Below are positions 8,148 through 18,031 of a stretch of DNA of 64,000 nt, piece by piece. How positions within the stretch are numbered: position 1 is the stretch's first letter; every line of letters begins with the position of its first letter. Position numbers and translations under genes: made by a program. Where the stretch lies: NCBI RefSeq assembly GCF_024753245.1, contig NZ_JANUGX010000022.1, positions 50,163 to 114,162 on the forward strand, written 5' to 3'. The stretch is from Massilia norwichensis. GTDB lineage: Bacteria; Pseudomonadota; Gammaproteobacteria; Burkholderiales; Burkholderiaceae_D. The notes beneath the pieces were generated by a model that saw only the letters and a program-made list of their open reading frames with translations, was not told where the DNA came from and ran no database searches.

Positions 8148-9838
8148 CAACCAGACGTGCTTCGACCGGAGGTCTGGCTTGCCTCATGCTCTTCATTGGT
8201 CTGATGTGGCTGTATCCGCTGTTGACCCTGCGCCTGACCGACCAACACGACATTCCGACGCACCTGCGCTGGGCAGAGCAGTTTGCTGACGCACTACGTG
8301 ACGGCCAGTTACTGCCGCGCTGGGCGCATGCCGCCATGCTTGGTCTGGGTGACCCGAGCTTTGTGTACTACCAACCGCTGTTTTACTACATCACCAGCAG
8401 CTTCGCTCTGCTGGGCATTCGATCTGAATACGCGCTATTGCTGGGCATCATGGTTCCCTACATGCTGCTGGGTGCGATCGTATACCAGACTTTCCTCAGC
8501 CGCTATTCCGGCCAGATAGCGCTGGCTGGTGCCGTCTTCGTCGTCGCCGGGCCTCTGCTGTACTTTCTGCCAACTAACCTGGGCGCCTTTCCCTGGTTAT
8601 TGAGCGTGCCGTTTGCGCTTTTATTCGTTTCCGAAAGCATCCGTGACCGGCCACGTGTGACGCGCTTGGGGATGCTGTTGTGCCTCGTTTGCCTGAGCCA
8701 TCTCCTCAGCGGTCTCATCACGCTGTGCGCGACTGCGCTTGGACGGCTGATGTTCGCGTTCCCAGCACGCCGCACCTTGCGCGGCCACCTTGACTGGGGT
8801 GCGGGCGTGCTGCTGGGGCTGGCTTTGGCGGCATTCTTCATCTACCCTGCCGTGACCCAGCTGAAACTGATTACTCCCGCCGGCTGGTCGGAAAGCGAGC
8901 ACATGTGGGCGCGTGCTTTCGTTTTTCCGATTGCACATGCGCGTGATGGCCTACGCTGGGCGGCAATCCAATGGCCGCTCGGACTCGTCACTCTGGGAAC
9001 GATCGTGTTGAGCATCTTTCCCTGGCACACACCAGCCAAGCCCATGCAGATACTGGCACGTCGTCTCTCGCTAGTGGCGTTGGCCGCGCTGCTGCTGTCG
9101 ACCGAGCTGGCCTATCCGCTTTACGCCTATATCAAGCAACTGCGGATGCTGCAATATCCTTACCGCTTCATATTCATCGCTGCAGTGCTGGCCAACCTCT
9201 CGCTGGCAATCCACATTGCCGAAGGCGCCTGGACACGTTGGGGTAGGACGGCACGCATTGCGGTCGTGCTATTGGTGGCGATCCAATGTGCTCTCACCGG
9301 CTTCCTGCAGCTCGGACTATACCGCAATGGCGTCCAGTTGCCGGCCCGCGATACCTTCATGGTGGGCCGTTTCGGGCAGCCGGAATACCAGCCTGCCGTG
9401 CGTGGTCCGCACTGGACTCAATGGGTAGCAGACGGCAAGCTGGAGGGCGAATGTCGCCGCCTTCAGATTTATTGCGATGCGCTTGTCAAGCGCACGCATG
9501 CGTTGTCTGTTGTCATCGAGACGCCGCGCCCTGTCAGCGTACGCCTGCCCGTCTTTGCCTTCCCTGCCTGGAGCGTGACGGTGGACGGCCAGCCGCAAGC
9601 ATTGATCGCGGATCCGGATACTGGCTTACCCCTGGTAAAGCTGGGTCCCGGGCGTCACCTGGTGGCGTTGCGCTGGACTGGCACAGCGGCCGACACAACA
9701 GGCCGGATTGTCAGCCTGGCGGCGCTCGCCGCGTTGCTTGTGCTATTAGCAATCAGGTACAGGTCCCGCCGACGTTCTGCGCCGGCGAAGGGTTCCGGCA
9801 CTGTCCGTGAGACTGAAGCGCTAGCTTCGGACAGCTAA
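8144..9838 (+). CDS. GT-C-like polytopic membrane glycosyltransferase, copy 1
   Basis: The 564-residue protein has about ten hydrophobic helices and a soluble C-terminal part. The first periplasmic loop carries DQHDIPTHLRWAEQF and LLPRWAHAAMLGLGDPSFVYYQPLFYY. These acidic and aromatic loop motifs occur in GT-C enzymes of the PTPS_related (PF10131) type. Such enzymes transfer a sugar from a lipid phosphate donor at the periplasmic face. It overlaps the preceding gene by 4 nt and is followed 13 nt later by a clear paralogue. Donor supply by the neighbouring GtrB-like enzyme is inferred; the acceptor is not known. Confidence 0.8.
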   Translation: MTTRRASTGGLACLMLFIGLMWLYPLLTLRLTDQHDIPTHLRWAEQFADALRDGQLLPRWAHAAMLGLGDPSFVYYQPLFYYITSSFALLGIRSEYALLLGIMVPYMLLGAIVYQTFLSRYSGQIALAGAVFVVAGPLLYFLPTNLGAFPWLLSVPFALLFVSESIRDRPRVTRLGMLLCLVCLSHLLSGLITLCATALGRLMFAFPARRTLRGHLDWGAGVLLGLALAAFFIYPAVTQLKLITPAGWSESEHMWARAFVFPIAHARDGLRWAAIQWPLGLVTLGTIVLSIFPWHTPAKPMQILARRLSLVALAALLLSTELAYPLYAYIKQLRMLQYPYRFIFIAAVLANLSLAIHIAEGAWTRWGRTARIAVVLLVAIQCALTGFLQLGLYRNGVQLPARDTFMVGRFGQPEYQPAVRGPHWTQWVADGKLEGECRRLQIYCDALVKRTHALSVVIETPRPVSVRLPVFAFPAWSVTVDGQPQALIADPDTGLPLVKLGPGRHLVALRWTGTAADTTGRIVSLAALAALLVLLAIRYRSRRRSAPAKGSGTVRETEALASDS

Positions 9839-9851
9839 CGGGCAACGAAAC

Positions 9852-11537
9852 ATGAACATATTTTTGGGAAAACACACACGCCTTTTCGGTTTTGGCTGCG
9901 TGTGCATTTTTACCCTGCTGTTATGGGCAATTCCTTTGCTCACTCACAGCCTTGGCCACCAAGGCGACATTGCAGTTCACCTGCGCTGGGCCGACCAGTT
10001 TTCGGACGCCATCAAGGAAGGCTGGCTTTTGCCGCGCTGGGCACATGCTTCGCGCAGCGGGTTGGGCGATCCAGCCTTCCTGTTTTATCAGCCATTGTTC
10101 TATTACGTGACGACTGGCTTTGCACTGCTGGGGCTGCAGCCGGAAAAAGCCCTGATCTGCGCTGCCGCTGTTCCCTACCTACTGCTGGGCGGCGTGGTGT
10201 ACGGCGTCGTGCTGCGGCGTTACCCTTCGCACCACGCGCTCTTCAGCACGATGTTTGTCATAGCGTGCCCGTTGCTTTATTTTCTCTCTACTTCCCTGGC
10301 CGGCTTTCCCTGGTCGCTCAGTATTCCTTTCTGCCTCCTTTTCGCCATCGAAAGCACACGCGACCGCCCTCGCCCATACATACTGGCGCCGCTGCTCTGC
10401 CTGATCTGTTTGAGCCACCTGCTGAGTGGCTTGATGACGCTGATAAGTACCGCGTTAGCGCGTCTGCTGTTTGCCTTTCCTCGTCGGGACACGTTCCGCG
10501 GTCACGTTTTATGGGCAGCGGGAATTATCCTTGGACTGGCCCTAAGCGCCTTTTTCCTATATCCCGCGTTGACGCAAATGCATTTGATTACGCCCAGTGG
10601 CTGGACCGAGGGTAACGGTTTCGACTGGAGAAGACGATTCATCTTTCCCATCTTTACCTCCATCCATTGGTTCGCAATCCAGTGGCCCTTTTCCCTGCTC
10701 ACAATGGGCACGGTAATACTGGCGCTGGGTCCTGGCAAGAACCAGGCACTGACACCGATGGGCACTCTAGCACGCCGTCTTGCCATCATTGGCGCCGCTG
10801 CCATGCTGTTCAGCACCGAACTGGCGTATCCGCTTTATGCAGTGCTATCACCGCTGCAAAAGATTCAGTTTCCCTACCGCTTCATCTTCCTGGCCTGCAT
10901 TTTAGCTAACCTGGCCCTCGCGATTCACCTCGCTGAAAGAGGATGGTCGCGCTGGAGCCGAACGGCACGTGCAATGATTATCGTCCTGGTTGCAGCGCAG
11001 TGTGCGCAGAGCGCCTACCTGCAGTGGAGCTTGGTACGCCATGGCGAACGCCTGCCGGCCCGGTCCGAGTTCATGCGCGGCGAATTCGGACAGCCTGAAT
11101 ATGTTCCGGCGGTCCGTGGACCGCGATGGAAAACTTATGTCGATAACGGCAAGCTGGCAGGAGAATGCCGAGACCTGGCCATCGCATGCAAGGATGTTCG
11201 CCACCGCAGTCATGCGCTATCGGCGACTGTCGATGCGTCGCACGCTGTTGCGGTCCGTATGCCCGTGTTCGCGGTGCAGGGCTGGCGAGTAACGGTGGAC
11301 GGCTTGCCGCAACCCTTGGTGGTGGATCCAGATACCGGCCTGGCACTGGTACAGGTAGCCAGCGGCCACCACCTGGTAGCGCTGCACTGGGCCGGCTTAC
11401 CTGCCGAGACGACCGGGCGTGCCATCAGTCTGGCGGGGCTGATCATACTGCTGGTCTTGCTGGCGGCCCGCCAGCGTAGCGGCCGTCAGCGCGCCAGTGA
11501 TGCCGCCCTCGATCATCTTGGGCCACAGGCACGATGA
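9852..11537 (+). CDS. GT-C-like polytopic membrane glycosyltransferase, copy 2
   Basis: The 561-residue paralogue of the preceding gene keeps the same order of segments: GDIAVHLRWADQF, LLPRWAHASRSGLGDPAFLFYQPLFYY, FPYRFIF and a C-terminal PVFAVQGWRVTVDG block. The two proteins align end to end by eye, so this is a tandem duplication that has diverged. A plausible role is the addition of a second sugar, or the same sugar to another site, within the GtrA/GtrB pathway. It is the last gene of the plus-strand operon and faces the M13 peptidase array. No strong terminator is visible before 11634. Confidence 0.8.
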   Translation: MNIFLGKHTRLFGFGCVCIFTLLLWAIPLLTHSLGHQGDIAVHLRWADQFSDAIKEGWLLPRWAHASRSGLGDPAFLFYQPLFYYVTTGFALLGLQPEKALICAAAVPYLLLGGVVYGVVLRRYPSHHALFSTMFVIACPLLYFLSTSLAGFPWSLSIPFCLLFAIESTRDRPRPYILAPLLCLICLSHLLSGLMTLISTALARLLFAFPRRDTFRGHVLWAAGIILGLALSAFFLYPALTQMHLITPSGWTEGNGFDWRRRFIFPIFTSIHWFAIQWPFSLLTMGTVILALGPGKNQALTPMGTLARRLAIIGAAAMLFSTELAYPLYAVLSPLQKIQFPYRFIFLACILANLALAIHLAERGWSRWSRTARAMIIVLVAAQCAQSAYLQWSLVRHGERLPARSEFMRGEFGQPEYVPAVRGPRWKTYVDNGKLAGECRDLAIACKDVRHRSHALSATVDASHAVAVRMPVFAVQGWRVTVDGLPQPLVVDPDTGLALVQVASGHHLVALHWAGLPAETTGRAISLAGLIILLVLLAARQRSGRQRASDAALDHLGPQAR

Positions 11538-11633
11538 CACGATCATCTCGAACCGGGCGTATCGCAAAAGGCAGGGGGTTCGCGTCGCACACGCGTTTCC
11601 GATGCCTGCCTGTCGCCTACGAAGATGCCCTTG

Positions 11634-13718
11634 TCACCAGATGATCACCCGCTCCTTCGGCGCCAGATACATCCCATCCCCCGGCTTGACCCCGAACGCC
11701 TCATAAAAACCCGGCTGGTTGCGCAGCGTGCCGTTGGCGCGGAACTGGTCCGGCGAGTGCGGATCGGTTTTGACCTGCACGATCTGCTGCGGTTCGCGCA
11801 TCTTCGAACGCCATACCTGGCCGAAGCCCATGTACAGGCGCTGCTCACCGGTGAGGCCGTCGATGACCGGCGCCTTCTTCCCCTTCAACGAGATCTTGTA
11901 GGCTTTATAGGCGATTGCCAGGCCGGCGTTGTCGGCGATGTTCTCGCCCAGCGTCAGCTCGCCGTTCACACGGTAGCCCTTCAGGGGTTCGAAGGCGTTG
12001 TACTGCTTGACCAGCATCGCGGTCTTCGCCTTGAAGTTCTTGTGATCGGCCGAGGTCCACCAGTCGCGCAGGTTGCCGTCGCCGTCGTATTGCGCGCCCT
12101 GGTCGTCGAAGCCGTGGCTGATCTCGTGGCCGATCACCGCGCCGATCGCGCCATAGTTCGCGGCATCGTCGGCATTCGCGTCGAAGAACGGCGGCTGCAG
12201 GATCGCGGCCGGGAACACGATCTCGTTCAGCTCCGGGTTGTAGTAGGCATTCACCGTTTGCGGCGTCATGCCCCACTCGTCGCGGTCGATCGGCTTGCCG
12301 AGTTTGTTCAGCTCACGCTCGGCTTCGACCACTTTCGAACGCATCACGTTGCCAACCAGGTCGTCGCGCTTGACCACCAGCTTCGAATAATCCTTCCACT
12401 TGTTCGGGTAGCCGACCTTGGGCGTGAATTTGGCCAGCTTGGCCTGCGCTTCCTTTTTGGTTTTCGGGCTCATCCAGTCGAGCTTGTCGATCGACTGTTT
12501 ATAGGCCACCAGCAGGTTCTTCACCAGTGCTTCCATACGCGCTTTGCGCTCGGGTGGGAAGTACTGCGCCACATAGAGCTTGCCCAAGGCCTCACCCTGC
12601 GCACGCTCGACCGCGCCGACGCCGCGTTTCCAGCGCGGCTCCATCTCCGGCGTGCCGGACAGGGTCTTGCCGTAGAAGTCGAAACGCTCGTCGGCGAAAT
12701 TCTTCGACAGGTAGCCGGCATAGGCATCCAGCAGGTGCATCGAGAGATAGGTCTTCCAGGTATCCAGCGAGGTCTTGTTCGCGACCTCGACGAAGGCCTT
12801 CAGGTAACTCGGCTGGCCGACGATCAGGTGGCTGGTCTTGCCGGCCAGGCCGGCGGCCTCCAGCCAAGCTTGCCAGTCGAAGCCCGGCGCCAGCTTGTCC
12901 AGGTCGGCCAGGGCGACCTTGTTGTAGGCCTTGATCGGATCGCGCAGCTCGACCTTGGTCCACTGCAGCTTCGCGAGCTCGGTCTCGAAGCCGACGATGG
13001 AGCGGGCGTCGAACACCGCGCGCGGGTTGCCGGCCAGCGTCAGCATGCGCTCGACGTGCCGTTCGTACCTGGCCTTGGCATCGGCCAGCTTTTCATCGTC
13101 TTCCTTCAGGTAGTAGTCGCGGTCCGGCATCGCCAGGCCGCCTTGCACGATGTCGGCGATGTACTTGGTCGAGTCCTTGTTGTCCTGGTGAATATAGAAG
13201 TCGAAGGGCAGGTTCACGCCGATCTTGCCGAGGTGGGCCAGCAGCGCCGGCAGCCCGGCCTTGTCCTTCAGGGCGGCGATGCGGTCGAGCTCTCCCTGCA
13301 GCGGCGCGATGCCGAGCTGCTCGAGCCGCGCCTCGTCCATGAAGCTGGCGTAGTAGTCGCCGATGCGCCTGGCGTCGGCATCGCGGGCGCCATCGGCGGT
13401 CGCGGCTTTTTCGATCAGGCCGCGCAGTTCGGTCAGCGAATTCTCGTACAACTGGTCGAAGGAACCCCAGCTGGACTGGTCGGCCGGGATCTCCACGGTC
13501 TGCAGCCACTTGCCGTTCAGGTGCCGGTAAAAATCGTTCTGCGGACGCACCGACGGGTCGATGTACTGGGTCGCGATGCCGCTGGCGAGCAGGGGGCGCG
13601 CCGCCGCCGGTGCGGTTTTGGCGGTTCTGACGGCTTTGCTGCCTTCCGCGTGGGCGAAGCCGGCGGCCAGCACCAGGCTCAGGGCACTCAACAGGATGCG
13701 GTTTGCACGGCGTTTCAT
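11634..13718 (-). CDS. M13-family zinc metallopeptidase, copy 1
   Basis: The 694-residue neprilysin/PepO-type peptidase has a signal peptide (about residues 1-24), so it is periplasmic. The zinc site is HEISH (His531, His535) with the third ligand in GENIAD (Glu592). NAYYNPELNEIVFPAAILQPPFF forms the substrate-binding strand, and the protein ends with the family-typical terminal Trp (ERVIIW). M13 enzymes cleave oligopeptides. It is the third of three adjacent minus-strand paralogues, separated from the second by a terminator-like palindrome. It is most similar to copy 2, especially over the last 200 residues. Confidence 0.95.
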   Translation of the reverse strand: MKRRANRILLSALSLVLAAGFAHAEGSKAVRTAKTAPAAARPLLASGIATQYIDPSVRPQNDFYRHLNGKWLQTVEIPADQSSWGSFDQLYENSLTELRGLIEKAATADGARDADARRIGDYYASFMDEARLEQLGIAPLQGELDRIAALKDKAGLPALLAHLGKIGVNLPFDFYIHQDNKDSTKYIADIVQGGLAMPDRDYYLKEDDEKLADAKARYERHVERMLTLAGNPRAVFDARSIVGFETELAKLQWTKVELRDPIKAYNKVALADLDKLAPGFDWQAWLEAAGLAGKTSHLIVGQPSYLKAFVEVANKTSLDTWKTYLSMHLLDAYAGYLSKNFADERFDFYGKTLSGTPEMEPRWKRGVGAVERAQGEALGKLYVAQYFPPERKARMEALVKNLLVAYKQSIDKLDWMSPKTKKEAQAKLAKFTPKVGYPNKWKDYSKLVVKRDDLVGNVMRSKVVEAERELNKLGKPIDRDEWGMTPQTVNAYYNPELNEIVFPAAILQPPFFDANADDAANYGAIGAVIGHEISHGFDDQGAQYDGDGNLRDWWTSADHKNFKAKTAMLVKQYNAFEPLKGYRVNGELTLGENIADNAGLAIAYKAYKISLKGKKAPVIDGLTGEQRLYMGFGQVWRSKMREPQQIVQVKTDPHSPDQFRANGTLRNQPGFYEAFGVKPGDGMYLAPKERVIIW

Positions 13719-13771
13719 GACAGGACAGTCCCTTCGGTTGTGGTTATTGACTTATTGTAGCGTCAATAAAA

Positions 13772-13795
13772 AAGGCCGCGGCATGCCGCGGCCTT
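13772..13795 (-). terminator. Rho-independent terminator between M13 copies 2 and 1
   Basis: AAGGCCGCGGCATGCCGCGGCCTT is a perfect self-complementary sequence. On the minus strand it is followed directly by TTTTTATTG. It lies 36 nt past the stop of M13 copy 2 and upstream of copy 1, so copy 1 probably has its own promoter or depends on read-through. Confidence 0.85.
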
Positions 13796-13830
13796 CACCT
13801 CACGAAAGCAAGGGAATTACCGGATACTCA

Positions 13831-15906
13831 TCACCAGATGATCACGCGCTCATTCGGCGCCAGGTACATCTTGTCGCCCTGCTTCACCTTGTAGGCTTCG
13901 TAGAAGCCCGGCTGGTTGCGCAGCGTGCCGTTGGCACGGTACTGGCCCGGCGAGTGCGGGTCGGTTTTCACCTGCACGATCTGCTGCTGCTCGCGCATCT
14001 TCGAACGCCACACCTGGGCCCAGCCGGCGTACAGGCGCTGGTCGCCGGTCATGCCTTCGATCACAGGCGCCTTCTTGCCCTTCAGCGAGATGTGGTAGGC
14101 CTTGTAGGCGATCGCCAGACCCGAGTTGTCGGCGATGTTTTCGCCCAGGGTCAGTTCGCCGTTGACGTGGTAGCCCGGCAGCGGCGCGAAGGCGTTGTAC
14201 TGGTTGACCAGTGCCGTGGTCTTGGCCTTGAAGTTCTTGTGGTCGCTTGGCGTCCACCAGTCGCGCAGGTTGCCGTTGCCGTCGTACTGGGCGCCCTGGT
14301 CGTCGAAGCCGTGGCTGATCTCGTGGCCGATCACGGCGCCGATGCCGCCGTAGTTGACCGCGTCATCCGCGTTGGCGTCGAAGAACGGCGGCTGCAGGAT
14401 CGCGGCCGGGAACACGATTTCGTTCATCTCCGGGTTGTAGTACGCGTTGATGGTCTGCGGCGTCATGCCCCATTCTTCGCGGTCGATCGGCTTGCCCAGT
14501 TTATCGAGCTCGCGGTCGGCTTCGACCACGCGCGAACGCATCACGTTGCCGACCAGGTCGTCACGCGAGACCACCAGCTTGGAGTAGTCCTTCCACTTGT
14601 TCGGGTAACCGATCTTCGGGGTGAACTTGGCCAACTTGGCTTGCGCTTCCTTCTTGGTGGCCGGGCTCATCCAGTCGAGCTTGTCGATCGAATCCTTGTA
14701 GGCGGCCAGCAGGTTCTTCACCAGCGCTTCCATGCGCGCCTTTTTCTCCGGCGAGAAGTACTGGGCCACATACAGCTTGCCCAGCGATTCGCCCTGCGAA
14801 CGCTCGACCGCGCCCACGCCACGCTTCCAGCGCGGTTCCTGTTCCTTCACGCCCGACAGGGTGCGGCCGTAGAAGTCGAAGCGCTCGTCGACGAAGTTCT
14901 TCGACAGGAAGCTGCCGTAGGATTCGATCAGGTGCAGCGACAGGTAAGCCTTCCAGGTGTCGATCGGGGTCCGGTTGGCCACTTCCATGAAGGCCTTCAG
15001 GTAGGTCGGCTGGCCGACGATCACATAGGTGGTCTTGCCCGACAGGCCGGCGGTGTCCAGCCAGGTCTTCCAGTCGAAGCCCGGAGCCATCGTGTTCAGG
15101 TCGGCCAGGTTGACCTTGTTGTAGGCCTTGATCGGGTCGCGCAGTTCGACCTTGGTCCACTGCACCTTGGCGATCTCGGTCTCGAAGTCGACGATGGCCT
15201 TGGCATTCGCGGCAGCGTTCTTGTCGCCGGCCATGCTCAGCATCTTCTCGACGTGCTGCTGGTACTTGGCCTTGGTCTCGGCCAGTTTCTTGTCGTCGGC
15301 CTTCAGGTAGTAATCGCGGTCCGGCATGCCCAGGCCGCCCTGGCCGATGTCGGCGACGTACTTGGTCGAATCCTTGTTGTCCTGGTGGATGCCGAAGTCG
15401 AAGGGAACACCCACGCCGATCTTGCCCAGGCGCGCCAGCATGGCCGGCAGCTCGGACTTGTCCTTCAGTGCGGCGATCTTGTCGAGCTCACCCTTCAGCG
15501 GGGTCGCGCCCAGCTGCTCCAGGCGCGCTTCGTCCATGAAGCTGGCGTAGAAGTCGCCGATGCGCTGTTCGTCGGTGCCCTTGGCGCCGCCCTTCTGGGC
15601 GACATTCTCGATGATGCCGCGCAGCTGCGGCAGGGTGTTCTCGCGCAGTTCCATGAACGAGCCCCAGCTCGATTTATCCGACGGGATCTCGACGGTCTTG
15701 AGCCACTTGCCGTTCAGGTATTCGAAGAAATCGTCCTGCGGGCGCACGGACGATTCGATGTATTGGGTGGCGATGCCGGCGCTCAGGGTCTGGCCCTTGG
15801 TGGCGGTGGCTTTTGCTGCGGCAGCGGCGCCGCCGGTGCCTTCTGCGTGGCTGACGCTGGCGATCAGGGCCAGGGTCAGGGCGCTCAACAGATACTGCTT
15901 CTTCAT
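13831..15906 (-). CDS. M13-family zinc metallopeptidase, copy 2
   Basis: This 691-residue periplasmic peptidase has a signal peptide ending near residue 21 and an Ala/Thr-rich spacer. The zinc site is HEISH (His528, His532) with Glu589 in GENIAD, and the C-terminus is ERVIIW. Sequence over the catalytic half is almost the same as copy 1, including the motif WGMTPQTINAYYNPEMNEIV. Its start lies 76 nt after the stop of copy 3, so those two could share a transcript; a terminator follows it. The ATG at 15906 has GGGAGATGCA just upstream as a possible ribosome binding site. Confidence 0.95.
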   Translation of the reverse strand: MKKQYLLSALTLALIASVSHAEGTGGAAAAAKATATKGQTLSAGIATQYIESSVRPQDDFFEYLNGKWLKTVEIPSDKSSWGSFMELRENTLPQLRGIIENVAQKGGAKGTDEQRIGDFYASFMDEARLEQLGATPLKGELDKIAALKDKSELPAMLARLGKIGVGVPFDFGIHQDNKDSTKYVADIGQGGLGMPDRDYYLKADDKKLAETKAKYQQHVEKMLSMAGDKNAAANAKAIVDFETEIAKVQWTKVELRDPIKAYNKVNLADLNTMAPGFDWKTWLDTAGLSGKTTYVIVGQPTYLKAFMEVANRTPIDTWKAYLSLHLIESYGSFLSKNFVDERFDFYGRTLSGVKEQEPRWKRGVGAVERSQGESLGKLYVAQYFSPEKKARMEALVKNLLAAYKDSIDKLDWMSPATKKEAQAKLAKFTPKIGYPNKWKDYSKLVVSRDDLVGNVMRSRVVEADRELDKLGKPIDREEWGMTPQTINAYYNPEMNEIVFPAAILQPPFFDANADDAVNYGGIGAVIGHEISHGFDDQGAQYDGNGNLRDWWTPSDHKNFKAKTTALVNQYNAFAPLPGYHVNGELTLGENIADNSGLAIAYKAYHISLKGKKAPVIEGMTGDQRLYAGWAQVWRSKMREQQQIVQVKTDPHSPGQYRANGTLRNQPGFYEAYKVKQGDKMYLAPNERVIIW

Positions 15907-15982
15907 TCTTGCATCTCCCTCGGATTGTTATGGGTGGATGGGGCCGGCGGGATCGCCGCCAGCCCTGTTCTGGTGCTTGGTA

Positions 15983-18031
15983 TTACCAGATCGTGACGCG
16001 CTCTTCAGGCTTCAGGTACATCTTGTCGCCTTCCTTGACGCCGAAGGCTTCGTAGAAGGCGGCCTGGTTGCGCAGGGTGCCGTTGGCGCGGAACTGGCCC
16101 GGCGAGTGCGGATCGGTCTTGACCTGGTTCATCGCCGCCTCGTCGCGCATCTTCGAGCGCCACACCTGGCCGAAGCCCATGAAGAAGCGCTGGTCGCCGG
16201 TGAGATTGTCGATCACCGGCGCCTGCTTGCCGTGCAGCGAGATCTTGTAGGCTTTGTAGGCGATCGCCAGGCCCGAGTTGTCGCCGATGTTCTCGCCCAG
16301 GGTCAGGGCGCCGTTGACGTGGTAGCCCGGCACCGGCTCGAAGGCGTCGTACTGCTTGACCAGCATGTCGGTCTTGGCCTTGAAGCGGGCCTGGTCTTCG
16401 GCGGTCCACCAGTTGCGCAGGTTGCCGTCGCCGTCCGACTGCGAACCCTTGTCGTCGAAGCCGTGGCCGATCTCGTGGCCGATCACGGCGCCGATCGCCC
16501 CGTAGTTCACGGCGTCGTCGGCTGCCATGTTGAAGAACGGCGGCTGCAGGATCGCGGCCGGGAACACGATTTCGTTCAGGCGCGAGTTGTAGTACGCGTT
16601 GATGGTCTGCGGGGTCATGCCCCACTCTTCGCGGTCGATCGGCTTGCCCAGCTTGTTGATGTTGCGGTTGTAGGCGAAGGTCGCGGTGCGCATCACGTTG
16701 CCGACCAGGTCATCCTTCTTGATCGCCAGCTTCGAGTAGTCGCGCCACTTGTTCGGGTAGCCGATCTTCGGGTTGAACTTGGCCAGCTTGGCTTGCGCTT
16801 CCTTCTTGGTTTCCGGGCCCATCCAGTCGAGGTTGTCGATCGATTCCTTGTAGGCGGCCAGCACGTTCTTCACCAGCTCTTCCATGCGGGCCTTGCGCTC
16901 CGGCGGGAAGTACTGGGCGGTGTATTCGCGGCCCAGGGCTTCGCCCAGCGCGCCTTCGACGGTGGCGACGCCACGCTTCCAGCGCGGTTCCATTTCCTTC
17001 ACGCCCGACAGGGTCTTGCCGTAGAAATCGAAGCGCTCGTTGACGAAGGCATTCGACAGGTAAGGCGCGTATTCGCGCAGCACCTGCCACTGGAAGTAGG
17101 CCTTGACGGTGTCGAGGTCGGTCTTGGCCAGCACGGTGTTGAAACCGGTGATGTAGCTCGGCTGGCCGACGATCACGTAATCGGCCTTGTTGCCGATGCC
17201 GGCCGCGCCCAGCGCTGCCTTCCAGTCGTAGTCCGGCGCCAGCTTGGACAGCTCGTCCACGCTCATCTTGTTGTAGCTCTTGTTCGGATCGCGCAGGTCG
17301 ACGCGGTTCCACTGCACCTGTGCCAGCTCGGTCTCGAAGGCCACGATGGCCTTGGCCTTGGCGGCCGCATCCTTGTCGCCGGCCAGCGTCAGCATGTTGG
17401 CGACGTGCGTCTCGTACTTGGCCTTGATGCCGGCCATGCGCTTGTCGTCCATCTTCAGATAATAGTCGCGGTCCGGCAGACCCAGGCCGCCCTGGCGGAT
17501 GTAGGTCGCGTACTTGGTCGACTCTTTCGCATCCTGGGCGACGCCGATGCCGTAGGGGGTGGCGACGCCGATCTGCGACAGGTGGGCGACCAGGGCCGGC
17601 ACGCCCTTCTTGTCCTTCAGTGCGCGGATGCGCTGCAGTTCGCCGGCCAGCGGGCGGGTGCCGAGCGCGTCGAGCTTTTTCTCGTCCATGAAGCTGGCGT
17701 ACAGGTCGCCGATCTTCTGCTCGTCGCTGCCGACTTTCTTGCCCGGCTTCTTCTGCACCGTTTCGATGATGCCGCGGACCTGGCCCAGGGTGCTGTCGCG
17801 CAGTTGAATGAAAGTGCCCCAGCTGGTGCGGTCCGACGGGATCTCCGTCGTCTGCAGCCACTTGCCGTTCAGGTGGCCGAAGAAATCGTCCTGGACGCGC
17901 ACGCCCGGGTCGATGTACTGCGTCTCGATGCCGGAGGTGGTGCCGGCAGCAGCGGTATGGGCGGTGTCGGCGGCGCTGGCGAATGCGGCCATCAGCGACA
18001 AGGTCAGGGTGCTCAGAAGGTAACGTTTCAC
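15983..18031 (-). CDS. M13-family zinc metallopeptidase, copy 3
   Basis: The 682-residue periplasmic peptidase is the most divergent of the three. Its zinc site is HEIGH rather than HEISH (His519, His523), and the Glu580 motif is GENIGD rather than GENIAD; all ligands are kept. The terminal Trp is present (ERVTIW). The start is GTG 18031, supported by AAGGA 7 nt upstream and by a signal peptide beginning MKRYLLSTLTLSLMAAFA. It is the first gene of the minus-strand array. Divergence around the active site suggests a different peptide preference, which is an inference. Confidence 0.94.
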   Translation of the reverse strand: MKRYLLSTLTLSLMAAFASAADTAHTAAAGTTSGIETQYIDPGVRVQDDFFGHLNGKWLQTTEIPSDRTSWGTFIQLRDSTLGQVRGIIETVQKKPGKKVGSDEQKIGDLYASFMDEKKLDALGTRPLAGELQRIRALKDKKGVPALVAHLSQIGVATPYGIGVAQDAKESTKYATYIRQGGLGLPDRDYYLKMDDKRMAGIKAKYETHVANMLTLAGDKDAAAKAKAIVAFETELAQVQWNRVDLRDPNKSYNKMSVDELSKLAPDYDWKAALGAAGIGNKADYVIVGQPSYITGFNTVLAKTDLDTVKAYFQWQVLREYAPYLSNAFVNERFDFYGKTLSGVKEMEPRWKRGVATVEGALGEALGREYTAQYFPPERKARMEELVKNVLAAYKESIDNLDWMGPETKKEAQAKLAKFNPKIGYPNKWRDYSKLAIKKDDLVGNVMRTATFAYNRNINKLGKPIDREEWGMTPQTINAYYNSRLNEIVFPAAILQPPFFNMAADDAVNYGAIGAVIGHEIGHGFDDKGSQSDGDGNLRNWWTAEDQARFKAKTDMLVKQYDAFEPVPGYHVNGALTLGENIGDNSGLAIAYKAYKISLHGKQAPVIDNLTGDQRFFMGFGQVWRSKMRDEAAMNQVKTDPHSPGQFRANGTLRNQAAFYEAFGVKEGDKMYLKPEERVTIW

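Noticed and set aside
11625..13760. A long plus-strand open frame opposite M13 copy 1
   Set aside because: It mirrors the GC-rich peptidase gene, has Arg/Val/Leu-rich composition and no motif. The minus-strand gene has zinc motifs and a signal peptide.
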